A DNA stretch of 64,000 nucleotides, taken from assembly GCA_029747015.1 (NCBI GenBank), contig JAKOGI010000417.1, positions 399,501 to 463,500 on the forward strand. Reading direction: 5' to 3'. The notes under the pieces were generated by a model. That model made no database searches. It was not told the DNA's origin and saw only the letters and a list, made by a program, of their open reading frames with translations. Made by a program: the position numbers and the translations under genes. This document shows, in pieces, positions 23,880-35,468 of the stretch; positions within the stretch are counted from its first letter, which is position 1; each line of letters starts with the position of its first letter. Source of the stretch: Carnegiea gigantea. Its lineage: Eukaryota; Streptophyta; Magnoliopsida; Caryophyllales; Cactaceae.

Positions 23880-25170
23880 GCTTTGTCTCAAATCCCTTCC
23901 TATGCTAAGTTTTTGAAAGAGATTTTGTCTAACAAAAGAAAGTCAGAAGAGAATGAGGTCATTGCTTTGACTAAAGAATGTAGTGCTACGATCCAAAATA
24001 AGCTTCCTGCTAAGCTTAAGGATCCCAGTAGTTTCTCTATCCCTTGCTTGATACAGAATGTCTATATAGATCATGCTTTTTGTGATTTGAGCTCAAGTGT
24101 GAGTTTAATGCCCTTTTCTATGTATGAAGGCTTGTTTAGAAGAAATGAGATCCAACACCATCTCTCTCCAGTTGTGGATTGTTTTGTGAAATACCCCATG
24201 GGTGTTTTAGAGTAGGGGTGTTCAAAACTACCCGTAACCAAAAATCCGAACCAAAAAACTGCAAACTGACCCGAAATATTGGGTATCCGAACCGAAATAT
24301 TTAAAATTATCGGTTCGGGTACCCGAACCGATAAATTTTTTGATTTTCGGTTTGGATACGGTTCGGATGTTTCATAATGTCGGGGACCCGAAAACCCGAA
24401 ACTTTTTTATTTTATATTCTTTTTGAGAATTTTTTTTTAATTTTCTCTTCCCTAAAGACTTTGTAAGTTACATATCCCCAAGTCACAAGGACTTTGAGTT
24501 TTTTACTTTGTTGCATTATTTTGCTTAGATGTCTAGGTCTTCTATAAGACTTTGTTGCATTTGGACAATAGTTTCAGCATGAATACGATGTTAGTAAGGT
24601 TATGTTTTATGGATGTGTGAAGTCGTTGAAATGTGAATAATAGTAACGTACTTTGTGGTATTGCCATATTATGTGATAATATCATGTATTAGTTCCCTTT
24701 GGGTATAAAAAAAAAATGATTAGACAAAATAGGAAAAAAATATTTTTAAAAAATTGGGTTATTGGTTAACCAGAAACCCAAATTGAAATTTTCGAGTACC
24801 CGAATTTCGGGTACCCAAATATTTTGGTTCGAATACGGTTCACCATTATGCCGACTCGAAATTTCGGGTACCCGAACCGAAATTCCTTTTGGTTCGGGTA
24901 CCCGAACCATAAACACTCCTATTTTAGAGGATGTCCAGATTAAGGTAGGAGATTTATATATACCGGTTGACTTTGTGATGCTTGAAATGGAAGAAGATAC
25001 ATGCACCCCCATCACTCTTAGGAGGCCTTTCTTGGCCATCGCTGGGTTTCATATTGATGTCAAGAATGATAAATTGTCCTTTGATGTGTGGGGTGATCAT
25101 GTGGAGTTCAATATGTTTAAGGCTTCTAAGTTCCCTTCTATTTCTGAGAGCGTCATAGCATTGATGTGAT
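23880..25170 (+). pseudogene. Ty3 protease, split by a hAT MITE
   Basis: The first part (23,883-24,215) has PSYAKFLKEIL and the retropepsin region at CDLSSS, where the family has D-L/S-G-A; the flap glycine-alanine pair is lost. The second part (24,922-25,169) continues with DVQIKVGDLYIPVDFVMLEM and ITLRRPFLAIAGFHIDVKN, the conserved C-terminal half. The reading frame runs exactly across the inserted 709-bp element plus one copy of its 8-bp duplication. So the ORF was still open here when the MITE arrived. Confidence 0.8.
24213..24921. mobile_element. hAT-type MITE nested in Ty3 protease, 709 bp
   Basis: Terminal inverted repeats are TAGGGGTGTTCA and TAGGAGTGTTTA. The perfect 8-bp target duplication is TTTTAGAG (24,205-24,212 and 24,922-24,929). 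The interior holds repeated palindromic blocks such as GGTTCGGGTACCCGAACC near both ends. There is no transposase. Confidence 0.9.
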
Positions 25171-25639
25171 TGATAATTTGGTAAGGGATGAAGTTATTAA
25201 CCGTGTTTCTAGTGACCCTCTTTAGCATTGTATGTTGTATGATGGTACTTCTAAGGGTGAGAATCCTGAAGTTGCCATGTGTGCTCACTTTGCGGAAGAC
25301 TCTCCACAAGTTCCACCTTCTCTTGCAAATATGGAAGAGCTTGTGAGCGATGATAAGCCCTCATTTGATGAGGCGTGCCCCCGAGCTAGAATTGAAACCC
25401 CTTCCTTCGTCTTTGAGGTATGAATTCCTTGGCCCAAACTCTACATATCCTGTGACTGTTAATGCTAATCTAAATGCATCTCAAATTAATTATTTACTTA
25501 GAGTGCTTAGATTGTATTGTAAGGCCATAGGATATACTATTGATGACTTAAAAAGAATTCACTCTCCTGTGTGTGTGCATCGCATTTTGATTGACTATAA
25601 ACCCTCAATTAAGCACCAAAGGAAGTGAAATTGTAACAT

Positions 25640-26462
25640 GAAAAGGTGGTTAAGAAGAAAATTCTGAAATTGTCTAAGGCTAGCATTATTCATATCTTTG
25701 ATAGTCAGAGGGTAAGCCCAGTCCATGTTTTGCCCAAGAAATGGGGGATGATGGTTGTGAAGAATGAAAACAATGAACTTATCCCCACTAGGACAGTCAC
25801 GCGTTGGTGTATGTGCATTGACTGTAGGAAGCTAAACAACGTTACTCGTAAGGACTATTTTTCCCTCCCTTTCATTAACCAAATGCTTGAGAGGTTAGCC
25901 AAGAACTCCTATTTTTGCTATCTAGATGAGTGCTCGGTGTTTTTCCAAATCTCTATCCACCCTAGCGACCAAGAAAATACCACATTTACTTATCCATATA
26001 GGACATTTGCATATAGGAGGATGTCATTTGTGCTATGCAATGCCACCACCACCTTTCAACATTATATGATGACAATTTTCTCTAACTTTTATTAAGGATA
26101 TTATGGAGGTGTTCATGGAATATTTTTCTATGCATGAAACATCTTTTGATAATTGCTTGCATAATTTGTCCAAAGTGTTGCAAAGTTGTGAAGATATGAA
26201 ATTGGTGTTAAATTGGAAAAGGTGCCATTTTACGGTATAGGAAGGGGTTGTCCTAGGGCACATTGTTTCTAACAAAGGCATTGAGGTTGAAAGTAAAGGT
26301 GGAGATGATTGGGAAATTTCCACCACTAAATTCTGTGAAGGGTGTGAGGAGTTTTCTGAGACATGTTGGTTTCTACCGGCAGTGCATTCAAGATTTTTCG
26401 AAATTGCAAAACCTCTCACCTAATTTGTTGTCAAACTTATGCCTTTTAATTTTAATGAAGAG
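25640..26462 (+). pseudogene. Ty3 reverse transcriptase remnant
   Basis: The open stretch 25,646-26,095 carries SPVHVLPKKWGMMVVKNE, RWCMCIDCRKLNNVTRKDYF, YLDECSVFFQI and the SFVLCNATTTFQ block. The frame then breaks. In the next segment the catalytic D-D pair of the family's FVDD-type motif reads E-Y (about 26,110-26,125). Later segments (LVLNWKRCHF, the VRSFLRHVGFYRQ block) are recognisable in other frames. The enzyme is inactive. Confidence 0.8.
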
Positions 26463-26900
26463 TATTTGAGTGCTTTTCTCAGGTTGAAAGAGGCATTGGT
26501 TTCGGCTCCAATGAGGTAAGCACCGAATTGGGGGCTTTCATTTGAGGTGATGTGTGATGTAAGCGACTTTGCATTGGGAGTTGTTTTAAAACAAAGAAAG
26601 GACAACAAGTCATACGTCATCTATTATACGAGCTAAACCCTTGATGAGGCTCAAGTGAATTATGCCATGATAGAGAAGGAGTTCCTAGTAGTATTTCCCT
26701 TGGAAAAGTTCTGGTCATACTTGATCAATTCCAAGGTCATAGTTTTCACTAATCATGCCGCATTGAAGCATCTAATGAAGAAATCTGACTCTAAGCGCCA
26801 CTCATTCGATGGGTTCTCCTCCTCTATCCAAGACAAGGCTGGGCTAGAGAATGTGGTTGCCGATCACTTGTCCCATTTGGGCCCCGAGGCCACTTCTATT
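26463..26900 (+). pseudogene. Ty3 RNase H remnant
   Basis: FEVMCDVSDFALGVVLKQRK (about 26,543-26,600), then NYAMIEKEFLVVFPLEKF and VIVFTNHAALKHLMKKSDSK match the Ty3 RNase H region. ENVVADHLSHL marks its end. A stop at about 26,633 and a deletion with a frame change after KKSDSK break it. Confidence 0.8.
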
Positions 26901-27054
26901 GAAGAGCTCCCATTCGACGACTCATTTTCGGATGACCAACTCCTTATCATTTCCCATCAAGCTACTTCATGGTATGCTGATTTGGTGAACTATAAAGTAT
27001 GTGGAGTATTGCCTCCCAGGTTGTCTTATTCATAAAAGAAAAAGTTCTTAGTCA

Positions 27055-27330
27055 ATGCTAAGTATCATGTGTGGGAGGAACATTTACTCTATAAGCTATG
27101 TAGATATGGTATCTATCGAAGCTGTTTGCTGGAAGATGAGGTGCCTAGTGTCCTTCACCATTGCCATTCTTCAACACAAGGGGGACATTTTGGTCCGAAC
27201 AAGACTATTGCCAAGGTTCTTCAAGCGGGCTTCTATTGGCTCACGCTCTTCGAGGATGTTAGGAACTTTGTGCTTACATGTGATTGATGCCAACAAACAA
27301 AGAATATTTCCAAGCGACATGACATGCCTC
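27055..27330 (+). pseudogene. Ty3 integrase zinc-finger remnant, core missing
   Basis: The frame 27,069-27,287 carries an integrase-type HHCC start (LHHCHSSTQGGHFGPNKTIA, then FYWLTLFEDVRNFV, CD-stop-CQ). After about 27,330 the catalytic D,D,E core is absent and the sequence passes to unrelated downstream DNA. This is an internal deletion. Confidence 0.75.
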
Positions 27331-27346
27331 AAAGTGGAATCGGCTT

Positions 27347-29457
27347 TTGACGTCTCACAATGTTAAGCAGACCACTTTGTTTCGTCCGACAAACCTCTCC
27401 TGGTTACTCGGTGATGTTGAGATTATCCACTCCGTACCTCATCAACCCCCATCTGCTTATCATGGTATCCCTACTTCTTCCTCCCAACCTTCCTCCCATG
27501 ATTATGACAAAGTTCAAGCCACTCTTAGCTCCATTCAGGGGGAACAAGCCTCCTTGAGGGCATATGTTGAAACTGAGAATGTCACTCTTCGTGACTTTGT
27601 CCAAGAGCAGCACGATGAGATTTGTGGGATGATAGCCTCCCAAGACCAGTATTTTTAGGATTTTAGGGCTTGTCTTGAGACTTGGAGAGAGTGGCATATC
27701 TCTCAAGGCCATCCCCCACATCCTCCTTCCCCTCCTCCGTTTTGATTGCTTCTTAGCTCTCCCCCTTCCCTTATCTCCATCTGTACTTGCATTAAGGATA
27801 ATGCTTTGCCCAAGTATGGGGCCGTTATGCTGGCGTTCGATGCCTAGTTCCTTAGTTTGAGCATGTGCACATATATTGTACATGATTGTATTTAGAGTTG
27901 CATTTTAGGATTATTCTCATGTAGCTAGAGCATGTCGTTAGAGCATTTAGTTTCATTATCATAGTTTTACATTTCTTATGCATTATAAGCATGACATTTA
28001 GGGTAGGTTTGCATTTTAGGTTTAGCTTCATGTAGGATAGCATTTCCCCATAAAAAACAAAAAAAAAAAAAGATCCTCAGATGATGACATATATATACTA
28101 AGTAGTCTTCTTTGGTTTGGAATGACCATTTGATATGCCCAATTGTGAATAAAAGTATTTGGAAATGAGTTCTTGAAAAAATGTGCTTCATGTTCTAGTC
28201 ATGTGTTGAGTGCGAATTGATTGCCCCATGTCTCTTTTCATGAATGTTGGCATGTGTATTCTAACGAGCTAGTTATGAACTTGGTAGATGTCCCGTGAGG
28301 TTTTGAGCTTGAAAAGACTAATTTATCAATTTTAGTCTCTTGCCTTTTCTTGAGCGACTCTTCTTAGATATCATTTCTTTAGAACTTGCTTTGATGCCCA
28401 TTCACGATCACACTTTGCATACGCACTTATGCAAAATAATTGAGGCATTCTTTGATTTGGTAAGCCCCAAATATCAAATAGCCACCCTTGTTATGCATGA
28501 TGTACCCCTTACTAGTCCTTTTCATATTAATCCATGTTTATTAATAAGAACCTCTATATGTAGTCTTGGCCAAACAAGTATCTTACCTGTAAGCCGAGAC
28601 TAGCGACAGTTTCACTTCTTAATATTTTGATTGGGAGTTAGCTTCGAGTATTGGGATCTTTTGGTGGTTCGGTTTGGTCCATTTGTGAAGGGATTCGTGT
28701 TCTTTTGTTCATATGAGAAATCCCTTGTTTTGTTGCAGAATGATTGGAGAAGAGTTCAAGAAAAAATAGAGAGAGAGAGAGAGAGTTTGATGTTGATTTC
28801 CATGGCCAATCCCTTTGTTGACAAATAAGAAGAACCAAAAACAAAAACGAACACAAAAAAAGATGAACAAGTGCATAAAAGAGGTTAGCCTTATTGGATT
28901 GTGTATGATTGTTTTTGAATTTCGACTCTATTCTTGTTACTTAATTGCGTAAGGCGATTTGCTTGTGCATTTGAGTTGCATTGGTTTGAGGAGAGTTTTT
29001 CATGAGGACATTGAGAGAGTTTAGCTCTTACTCTTTGACTTTTATCTCCATATTCCTAAAAATATTTGTTCTTCTTTTACCTTTTCCCATAGCCCCATTA
29101 TAGCCCATATAAAGTCCTCATGATTGACTAATGTGTCTTGAATACTAGTGATGGCGAATTAGAAAGTTTCAACAAGCTTCTGATATATTTGAATCTTTGG
29201 AATGAGAATTGAGGGAACCTTACTACATCCTAAAACACATGAGTGAAGAGCGTCACATTACTAAAGTGAGGTTCTACCAGTTTTTCTAGCTTTAACTATT
29301 TCATATATTGATGTGACTATACTGGATGAATTGGGTGATTGATTCGAACTTTGACATAGTGGTTTTCAAGAAAATTTTGAAAACTTTGTTTCTATCTGAT
29401 TGCTAAATGTATTTGTGCACTATTGGGTTCACTTTAGGTCGATTATATCATTGAAGG
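27347..29457 (+). other. Ty3 3' internal region
   Basis: A short open frame at 27,347-27,658 is rich in Ser, Gln and Pro (PHQPPSAYHGIPTSSSQPSS) and resembles the variable region downstream of integrase in Athila-like elements. It has no recognisable envelope features. The rest to the right LTR is noncoding, with an A-rich run near 28,040. Confidence 0.5.
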
Positions 29458-30625
29458 TGCTAAATGATTTGCACCCCTTTTTCTGTTGTATGCTTGGGTA
29501 TGCTTCTTTGGTGCATTTTACATGTTTTAAGCCCTTTTAACCCAGTATTAGCCCTCTTTTGGGCACATTTTGGCTCACTATGGTGGTACCCCCATCCCAT
29601 ATGCCCATGGAGCAAAGAAGAAAAGAGGATCTTGGAGTCAGAGCTCACCACGGTTAGACCGTAGTGGTTACCACGTTCGTGGTGAGCTGATAACTCTGAA
29701 CTCTTCACTTTCCTTCGTCGTATGGTTGAGAATGCTTGATTTCGGGTACATGAGTGCGTCCTTAGCTGAAAGTAAGAGCATCCGCTCTCATCCTATCACT
29801 CATCATTCCTATTAGTTTAGATTTTTCTAGTCATTTCTGAGCAAAAGAAGATTAGAAGAAAGGAACTTGGCAATTGGATGCTTGAAGATTGAACGATAAT
29901 TGAAGAACCTACATAGTTGCTAAGCTTTCTCTTCCTTTAATCTCTTCTTGAACTCTAGTTGATTTGATTTAGATGTTGTTTAGTTTGGAGATGAGTGAGT
30001 AGTTTAATTTAATCTAGGAATTTGTTTGCCACAGTATTGATACTGGATCCCTAATTCTATTGGTTATGCTTAATCTATCTTGTAATGATTTTATTCTATC
30101 TTATGATTGAATTGATGTAGGCGAGTTTGGCTAGATTTGCTTGCATATATTAGATAGTTGAGTGAAGTACTAAAAGGAGAAGCTCACTATTAGAACGACC
30201 AGATTGAATTCGACTTAATAATTCTTGAAGGGGAATCGAATGTTCAGAAGAGACTTTAACAATCAAAACCTATGACCTAGAGTAAAATGAGGACATTTGA
30301 AAGAATAATACTCGGATTAGTGTAGGAAATTCGATTTATTTCGAAAGAAAAGATCTAATTAAGTTAGATGCATTATTTTTGAATCATCCAAACTAGAAAA
30401 GAGCGCATGCTAGATCCAAGGATCCAATCTTTGCTAGGTAAAACGAATCCCCAAATGCTTGAGTTCGATTGAATTCCTGAATAGCCAATTAGCATAGTTA
30501 AAACAACTCATTAAAAACTTGCTTGCTTAGCAGTTTTAATAGGATAAAACTCGGTAGATTGCTTTGGTCCCTGAGGACAATCTTTAATCTAGACTACAAC
30601 ACCCGTGCACTTGTGGACCGTGTCA
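29458..30625 (+). repeat. Right LTR of the Ty3 element
   Basis: Collinear with 20,895-22,046, with many substitutions and small indels. It ends GTGTCA. The preceding sequence lacks a strong polypurine tract. Confidence 0.75.
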
Positions 30626-33600
30626 AGTCTTGATAAGTACTTATTCCATATGTTTAAAGGCACTAATAGTTGTGTACATCATTCTATAAATGTAGAATGA
30701 ATTGTATTTACTAGTTACTGAAGCATAAACCCAGTAAAGCTGGCAGGTACTTGGTCGGCTGATCATGACTAAAGTAATTGGAGCTTGATGTCAAACTAGT
30801 CCAACCGAATGGATCAAGCCGACATTAGTTTTGCCAATATTAAATGCATCTTCTTGACTAGTTCTGTAGGAAAACCAACCAAATAAAAAGCTAGACCTCA
30901 TAGAAATTTGGGCATTGATCGGGTTATTTTGGATTGGTTCTGCTTCAAATTTAGGTTCTCATTAAATTTGTGTGCCTTATCAATTGGTCTAGGAGATTAA
31001 TCTTGGAAACAAAAGCAATATCACTTAGAAACCTTTGATTGGGTTGTTTACGCTGCTCAATTTGGATTCATGACAAAATCAACTTGATACAAATCTCACC
31101 CATGACCTGGTTGTTGGACATATAAGGATGACTATTGTGTTATTTCCAATCTTATATTAGTAGTCGCGTATTAGCAGAGCTGGGACTATTTGCATTATGA
31201 TTTTTGACTGAGTATTTTCTTCTATCATATGCTTTGTAGTTGTACACACACTCCCAGTTTTGTATGAGAAATATGAAGATCGACTGCACAACTCTATGAA
31301 CAGTCTCCTTGGAAAATTGCAACATCACTATAAGAAGATTGATGCTCAAGCTTGAGCCATTAGTAAGATGCATGCCTGAAAGAACTGCTCCACTGAAGAG
31401 TGAGGGAAAAACAAAGAGCAAAAGAAACGAAGAAATACCTGTAATTTCTATTGTAATCGATTGATGGGGCTGTGTCATCTGTATATCGAAATTCACTAAG
31501 GAATGGTAATTTCTCTTGTAACAACTTAGATGTTATGTCGTGACATATGTTAAGGTGTGTAATTTTAAGCTATAGCGTGTTATTCCCTATGAATGTGAGT
31601 GTACTAGTCTAGTCCTTTACCTCTATAACTTCTTAAATACACGATTATCATCCTTATTAGCAATTAGTGTTATTGTTACTACCACTATGAACTTATTAAT
31701 AGTATTAGCAGAACTCAACTTTTAAGTTTTCGGTTATCTTTCTACAGATGAAGGTGTCATTAGGTGTCCAACTTCCATTTAGACTAAATTGAGTGAAGAA
31801 CTTGTGGAAGAGAGTTTGGTCGCATAATTATGATAATAATATTGCCACATTATTTCGCGCAATCTCCAAAGGCTAATATGTGGATGAACATAGAGATCTT
31901 AACTTGAAGTAATTATGCCCACCTCTAGTATCCTTATCAACTTCATGGAATCCATCATTGTGCAATTATTGTTGATAATTTGTGGTAATGTAGTTCTATG
32001 CCCTCTACCCCTTCCTTAGGGGGTTAGCTTAATATGACTTATTTAAAATATGTTCATTTTATTGATAACACATTGATCACTGTTTCATCTTGCTCCTTAC
32101 TACTCCTTATTGCTTACCACTAAGTCCTATTGCTCTTGGATGTTGTTAATGTTGTTTTGCACATATGTTTACAATAGCTTGCAAGTACTTGCCTCTCCTT
32201 CTTAAGCATTATAGATCATTACTGCTCTTACCTCTGCCTTTTGCTTTCGATTCACTCATATTGCTAAAATGAATAAGCCCTTAGGGTTTCTGCACCTATG
32301 ATAACACTTTAAAAGAGAGCACTAATTAATAATAGAAGTGAGAACAATGACAGTTCAAAACTACTTCTGTATTAGTTTCATTTATATCACATCATTTAAA
32401 TTTCATGCCTTCATAAATGCGAAGATGCATTGAGTATTAAAAAAATATATGTAGCAAAGATTCAAGTGCTTACATTTACACACATCTAACTTTGTGCCAT
32501 ATTCGTCGAACACGTATGTTTCCTAAAACACCTAAACCTTCACAAAACTATGTCAACCTCTCGTTCCTTCTTATATAGCCTTATCATGTTTGACAATAAT
32601 CATCTTGCAAAATCACGACTAATAAAAAGCATTAGTTTATAAATTCCCTATTTTGTTCCATAGTTCAATGTACAACTGGAGATTAACTATAGGTCCCATC
32701 TCATTAGTTTGTCCTTACTAAGCTTCCTGCATGCTTGCATTCATCTCAAAATTACATTTTGTAGGGACCAATTTGAACATGTTTGTGAAAATATTGTGCA
32801 GTAAAAGCTCAGTCAATCCTAGTAGTCTTGTTCAATATTTACATATGATAATTATTGAATAAATTTATGATTGTGCCATTATCTTTATTACACCCCCTTA
32901 AGTGATTGGAGGACCTATAAACGGTTTATACATCAAAAATAAAAACTGTTATATAAACATATCCTTAGTAAATACATCAACTATCTGTAAACAAGTTGAG
33001 ATATAACACACTACATGATCTATCAAAATGATAAGTTTGATTTTGAAGCTTTGTGATCATTAGTAAGCATTAGAGATGACACTGCAAGATTGGTAAGTGC
33101 ACTCCCCATGTTAGAAAAGAACTCTAGTGAAATACAAGAAAACTTTAGATATATATTATAACTAACTTTGACAAAATCTAAACGTTCGTAGGTAGAAGAA
33201 ATACATTAAAAGTTAAATAGAACACTAAGCATACTTGTCTTTTATTGAAAGGTTTAACAACCAATATATGTAAGAAATATTTTCTTATTTCGTAACAAAC
33301 ATCTACGTAACTCTTATTCCAAATTTTTGAATAAACAAGAATAACAACAACATTATTAAATGTGCAGAAAGATTTCAAGAGATATAGATGTAAACAACTA
33401 TGAATCAATTCACTTCAAGTAATATAAGTGATAAGGGGCGACAATAAATGACAAGAGATTGTAAGCAGTATCAGCAACGGTAAGAAATAGTCAGTATTAA
33501 TTTGTAAAAAAGATTGCACAAAATCACAACAAAGAGCAACAAATGTTAGGCTATGGGTGCAATCAACAAACCTTATAACCTAAATTTTAAAAAGCAATAA

Positions 33601-34530
33601 GTTGTGGATCTTTGAAAAAATTTCACTAGATCTATTAATGGTTATGTAATAGTGACACAGGATGACATGGGAAAAAACTTTTGAAATTCTAGTAAATTAT
33701 TGGCCACCCACCAACCTATTATCCGTCATCTGTGATTGCAGAATAATAGTTTTTCTCATAGGATTGTATATATAAATGGCTTTTTATAGTTACTCTCATC
33801 CTCCACTCGTACTTTTTGTCATTAAAAGCGTAAACATTACTCTTGGATTATTTTATAGGGGACAAATTATTTTTTTTGGATAGGGCACATTATTTATATA
33901 GACTACAGTATCTATTTTTGCTTAAACTGAGCTGAATATCACCAATGTCAAGTGCTCCCACTGTTCAAAGGTTAGCTTCACTTACAACACTAGCCAAATA
34001 TATTTTGAACAAATGCATAAGATGTTTCTACGAGAGTAAAATGAGAAATTGATAATTGTCATTATTTTAAGACGAACACAGACTAATATATTTATATAAT
34101 AACACCACATCCTAATGTGGATCCCGCTTTTATAGAGTTTAAGGAGATAACAAGACTAAAGTGAATGACTGAATTGAAAACGTCAAACAGCACATGCGTA
34201 TATGTTTGCACAAATGCATCAATATGTCCCCTCTCTTTTTGCTTTTGGCTTTGTTGTTTATATTTCAAGTTATAAATTGTTAGAGGGCAGATTGACATGG
34301 AAAGTGGTGAACTCCACAGCGCAAAAATCAAACAAAAGGAGAGTACAAAAATATGTGAAGGTGACTGCGAGGTCGGGCAGGCCAGGCAGGGAGAAGAAGA
34401 GAGAGGGGAAAAGCGAGAGAGAGAAAAGAAGAAAGAGAAAGGTGGAGAATCCACAGTAATTGGCATCAAATGCTTTTGGGGATTCCCACTGCTGCTGCAT
34501 TCCAAGTTCTGCTAACACGCACACCCCCCA
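30626..34530. other. Intergenic DNA upstream of the DUF3755 gene
   Basis: No complete gene was recognised. A possible Ty1-copia relic lies at 32,760-33,000. An open frame at 31,152-31,496 has no known motif. The promoter of the downstream gene should lie near the right end, but no clear TATA box was seen. Confidence 0.5.
32760..33000 (-). mobile_element. Possible Ty1-copia 3' relic
   Basis: The minus strand reads STCLQIVDVFTKDMF, like the end of copia RNase H (the 'Q.ADIFTK' motif). About 90 bases later comes TTAAGGGGG, a polypurine-like tract, directly followed by TGTAATAAAG, a plausible LTR start. No other copia domain was recognised. Confidence 0.4.
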
Positions 34531-34539
34531 ACCAAACCC

Positions 34540-35468
34540 ATGAAGACATTTTTAAACCCCAAAATTTCCTTCCTTCCTCTCTCTAAAACCCAACAACATC
34601 GCTTTCTCTGTCTGTCTGTTTCTCTCTCATCACCCCACCGACCTTTTTGCCCCCTTTTTGCTCGCCATCCCATTGGCGGATACGTCTGCTTTACCCATCA
34701 CCCCCACACCGCGAAATTCTCTCTCCGCATTGCAGAAAGTTAGAGAGAGAAAGCAAAAGGTAGCGTTGGTGGTGGTGCTTGTGTTGTGGGCATTTCCTTT
34801 TTTTTGGGGGGGGGGGGAGGAGGAGATAAGGGAGACGCAACCAGAGCCAATTAGGAATCCCAACCTGGTTTTGTGCATTTTGTAAAGGTGTCTCTTCTCT
34901 CTCCCCTTTAATTTTCCATCTGTTTCTCATTCCTCTCTCTTCTCTACCATTTTATTTAGGGTTTCGTTCCCCGCCTCGATTCACTGCTTTGCTGAAGGTA
35001 TCTTAGTTTTCTGCTGCTGCTTTTGTTTTTAGAATCTGAAGTTCTGAGACGATAGTTGTACTTAATTGTAGGTTCTGGCCTTTTTGCTTAGCTAATTTGC
35101 TCTAATTTAATGTTTTACGAGACGGGTTTTTGATTAAATTATGTGCGTCTTTTGCTGTTGTGAATGTTGTTACTTGTTAGGCTGTCTTATGGAGCTAATT
35201 TGGTCTTCAATACTCTGTATTCATGTCTATTTTTGGCTTTAATTTCCTCTTGTTGGCCCAGTATTTACACACTGAGATTGCAATTGCAAGTTTATGGGAC
35301 TTTGTGTGAAGTTTTGTTGTTCTGTTTTGAATTTGAATTGTTTTTTCTACATGCTTTGCCTCTTGCAGGTGGAGAACTAAGGCAATGTGATATCATTAAG
35401 GACGGTATTCTTTTGGGCTGTTAGCTAGTTGATTTTCGCTGAGGGTCAAAGTGGCAGCTGAATCAAAC
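34540..35468 (+). other. 5' leader region of the DUF3755 gene, with intron
   Basis: A CT-rich stretch typical of plant leaders starts near 34,560. A likely leader intron runs 34,998-35,368 (donor GTATCT after GCTGAAG, acceptor CTTGCAG). A start-stop uORF (ATGTGA) lies at 35,385-35,390, followed by an in-frame stop at 35,430, before the main ATG at 35,469. A paired T/G homopolymer sits at 34,798-34,817. The transcription start is not determined. Confidence 0.55.
35385..35390 (+). promoter_or_regulatory. Minimal uORF (ATG directly followed by TGA)
   Basis: A start codon followed immediately by a stop lies in the mature leader, 78 bases before the main ATG. Minimal AUG-stop uORFs can stall ribosomes; a boron-responsive example is known in plants. 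A regulatory role here is inferred. Confidence 0.4.

Larger units (their letters stand above)
20895..30625 (+). mobile_element. Degenerate Ty3-type LTR retrotransposon (Athila/Tat-like)
   Basis: Two diverged direct repeats of about 1.15 kb (20,895-22,046 and 29,458-30,625) flank gag, protease, reverse transcriptase, RNase H and integrase remnants in Ty3 order. The primer-binding site after the left LTR resembles the tRNA-Asp type common in Athila/Tat elements. The LTRs differ at many positions, so the insertion is old. Every coding domain carries stops or frameshifts and the integrase core is missing. Outer boundaries are approximate because no matching 5-bp flank was found. Confidence 0.85.

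Noticed and set aside
34092..34524. Open frames of both strands in the purine-rich stretch before the DUF3755 leader
   Set aside because: They are low-complexity GA/CT sequence with no motif and no splice context.
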